This document shows positions 5,739 through 6,066 of a DNA stretch of 6,066 bases, piece after piece. The notes beneath the pieces are model-generated. The model did no database searches. It worked only from the letters and a program-made list of their open reading frames with translations, and was not told the DNA's origin. The translations under genes were made by a program, and so were the position numbers. Numbering within the stretch: position 1 is the first letter of the stretch; the number at the start of each line of letters is the position of its first letter. Source of the stretch: Methanosarcinales archaeon (GTDB taxonomy: Archaea > Halobacteriota > Methanosarcinia > Methanosarcinales > Methanosarcinaceae); NCBI GenBank assembly GCA_012329085.1, contig JAAXQB010000378.1:1-6066 (forward strand). The letters run 5' to 3'.

Positions 5739-5901
5739 AATAGCACATTCGGAAAGCTCATTCGGAACGAATGGGCGTATGAGAAAATCTTTGATAGCTC
5801 ATTTGGAACAAATGAGCGTTACAGGAAATTCTCAAAGAGAATTTCCTTCTAAAAATTTCTCCTTTGGAGAAATTTTGTTTTCGTTCTGAATGTGCGATTA
5901 A
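5737..5901. repeat. 165-bp multi-hairpin repeat closed by an 18-bp inverted repeat
   Basis: The ends pair: 5737-5754 with 5884-5901 match at 16 of 18 positions (one mismatch, one G-T), with the core GCACATTC/GAATGTGC perfect. Inside lie four stem-loops, each with a 3-base loop. These are 5756-5764/5768-5776 (GCTCATTCG, one G-T pair), 5797-5805/5809-5817 (GCTCATTTG, perfect), 5824-5833/5837-5846 (GGAAATTCTC, perfect 10 bp) and 5852-5862/5866-5876 (AAAATTTCTCC, perfect 11 bp). Both outer ends carry TTAA. It contains no credible gene. It could be a non-autonomous mobile element (MITE-like), a structured RNA, or a termination/mRNA-stability element; the sequence does not decide. Two blocks recur at 1850-1964. 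It separates the reductase gene from the transposase remnant. Confidence 0.85.
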
Positions 5902-6066
5902 TCTAATAAAGATTTGTTAGTAAATTTTATAGATTATTGGCAAATTACTCCAAATAAAACAATGCATTTTAGTTGGGTTACAGATACAAAAGTGACTGAA
6001 AATAATGTTTATAAAATCATGCGTGGTGGCAGTGCACGATGGAAAATTGAGAATGAAACCTTTAAT
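5902..6066 (+). pseudogene. C-terminal part of a DDE transposase (IS4-like superfamily), N-terminal part missing
   Basis: The frame after the TAA at 5899-5901 is open to the window end (55 codons). It reads SNKDLLVNFIDYWQI, then HFSWVTD, then RWKIENETFN. This closely resembles the stretch of IS4-like transposases that holds the catalytic glutamate, probably the E of KIEN (RWxIExxF). The catalytic aspartates and everything before them are absent. Immediately upstream is the hairpin repeat, and before that the intact reductase gene, so the N-terminal part is not nearby. The first in-frame ATG is internal (5962). This is therefore a broken insertion-sequence remnant whose right end lies beyond the window. 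The family name is from memory of conserved wording, not a search. Confidence 0.72.

Noticed and set aside
5677..5889. 70-codon + strand open frame across the reductase end and the hairpin repeat
   Set aside because: It starts inside the reductase gene in another frame and the rest is repeat DNA full of inverted repeats; no ribosome site and no protein-like composition.
5737..5901. Hairpin repeat as a CRISPR array or tRNA cluster
   Set aside because: The hairpins are not regularly spaced identical repeats with spacers, and no cloverleaf with T-loop or anticodon features is present.
5890..5901. ATG at 5890 as start of the transposase
   Set aside because: It is followed after two codons by an in-frame TAA (5899-5901), so it cannot begin the transposase frame.

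Overview
The window is very AT-rich and most likely archaeal, with a methanogen-type euryarchaeon the best guess. Several things point that way. There is a small stand-alone ferredoxin:thioredoxin reductase-type catalytic protein of the kind common in methanogens. bioY and the reductase gene have no visible Shine-Dalgarno site, which fits leaderless transcripts. Genes end in plain T-runs. There is a tail-anchored surface protein and an archaeal-compatible GGAGGTGA site. A low-GC anaerobic bacterium is not excluded, because every protein family here also occurs in bacteria.

Layout. Positions 1-867 (+) are the 3' part of a gene for a secreted, membrane-anchored surface protein. It overlaps a cheR-type chemotaxis methyltransferase gene (858-1703, +). 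A 437-bp AT-rich gap between convergent genes (1704-2140) holds T-runs, a tandem 15-mer and a degenerate copy of a hairpin-rich repeat. A compact four-gene operon reads leftward from 5270 to 2141: bioY, ecfA1, ecfA2, ecfT. The first three genes overlap and the last is 10 bp away. Together they encode a complete energy-coupling-factor (ECF) transporter for biotin: BioY binds the vitamin, EcfT couples, and the two different ATPases drive transport. Upstream of bioY is a two-arm palindrome, TAGTTAAC-N15-GTTAACTA, with the layout of a BirA operator, so the operon is probably repressed by biotin-charged BirA. Divergent from it is the reductase-like gene (5451-5729, +). It is followed by a 165-bp structured repeat made of an 18-bp closing inverted repeat around four tight hairpins (5737-5901). 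That repeat directly abuts the C-terminal part of a transposase gene that has lost its N-terminal part (5902 to the window end).

Most worth a second look: the multi-hairpin repeat, its internal covariation and its second copy 3.9 kb away; the BirA-like operator; the altered ABC signature and extra segment in EcfA2; and the strong ribosome site that lies inside the apparent start of cheR. I see no defence system, CRISPR array or tRNA/rRNA gene. The reading of the organism and of the repeat's function is inference.
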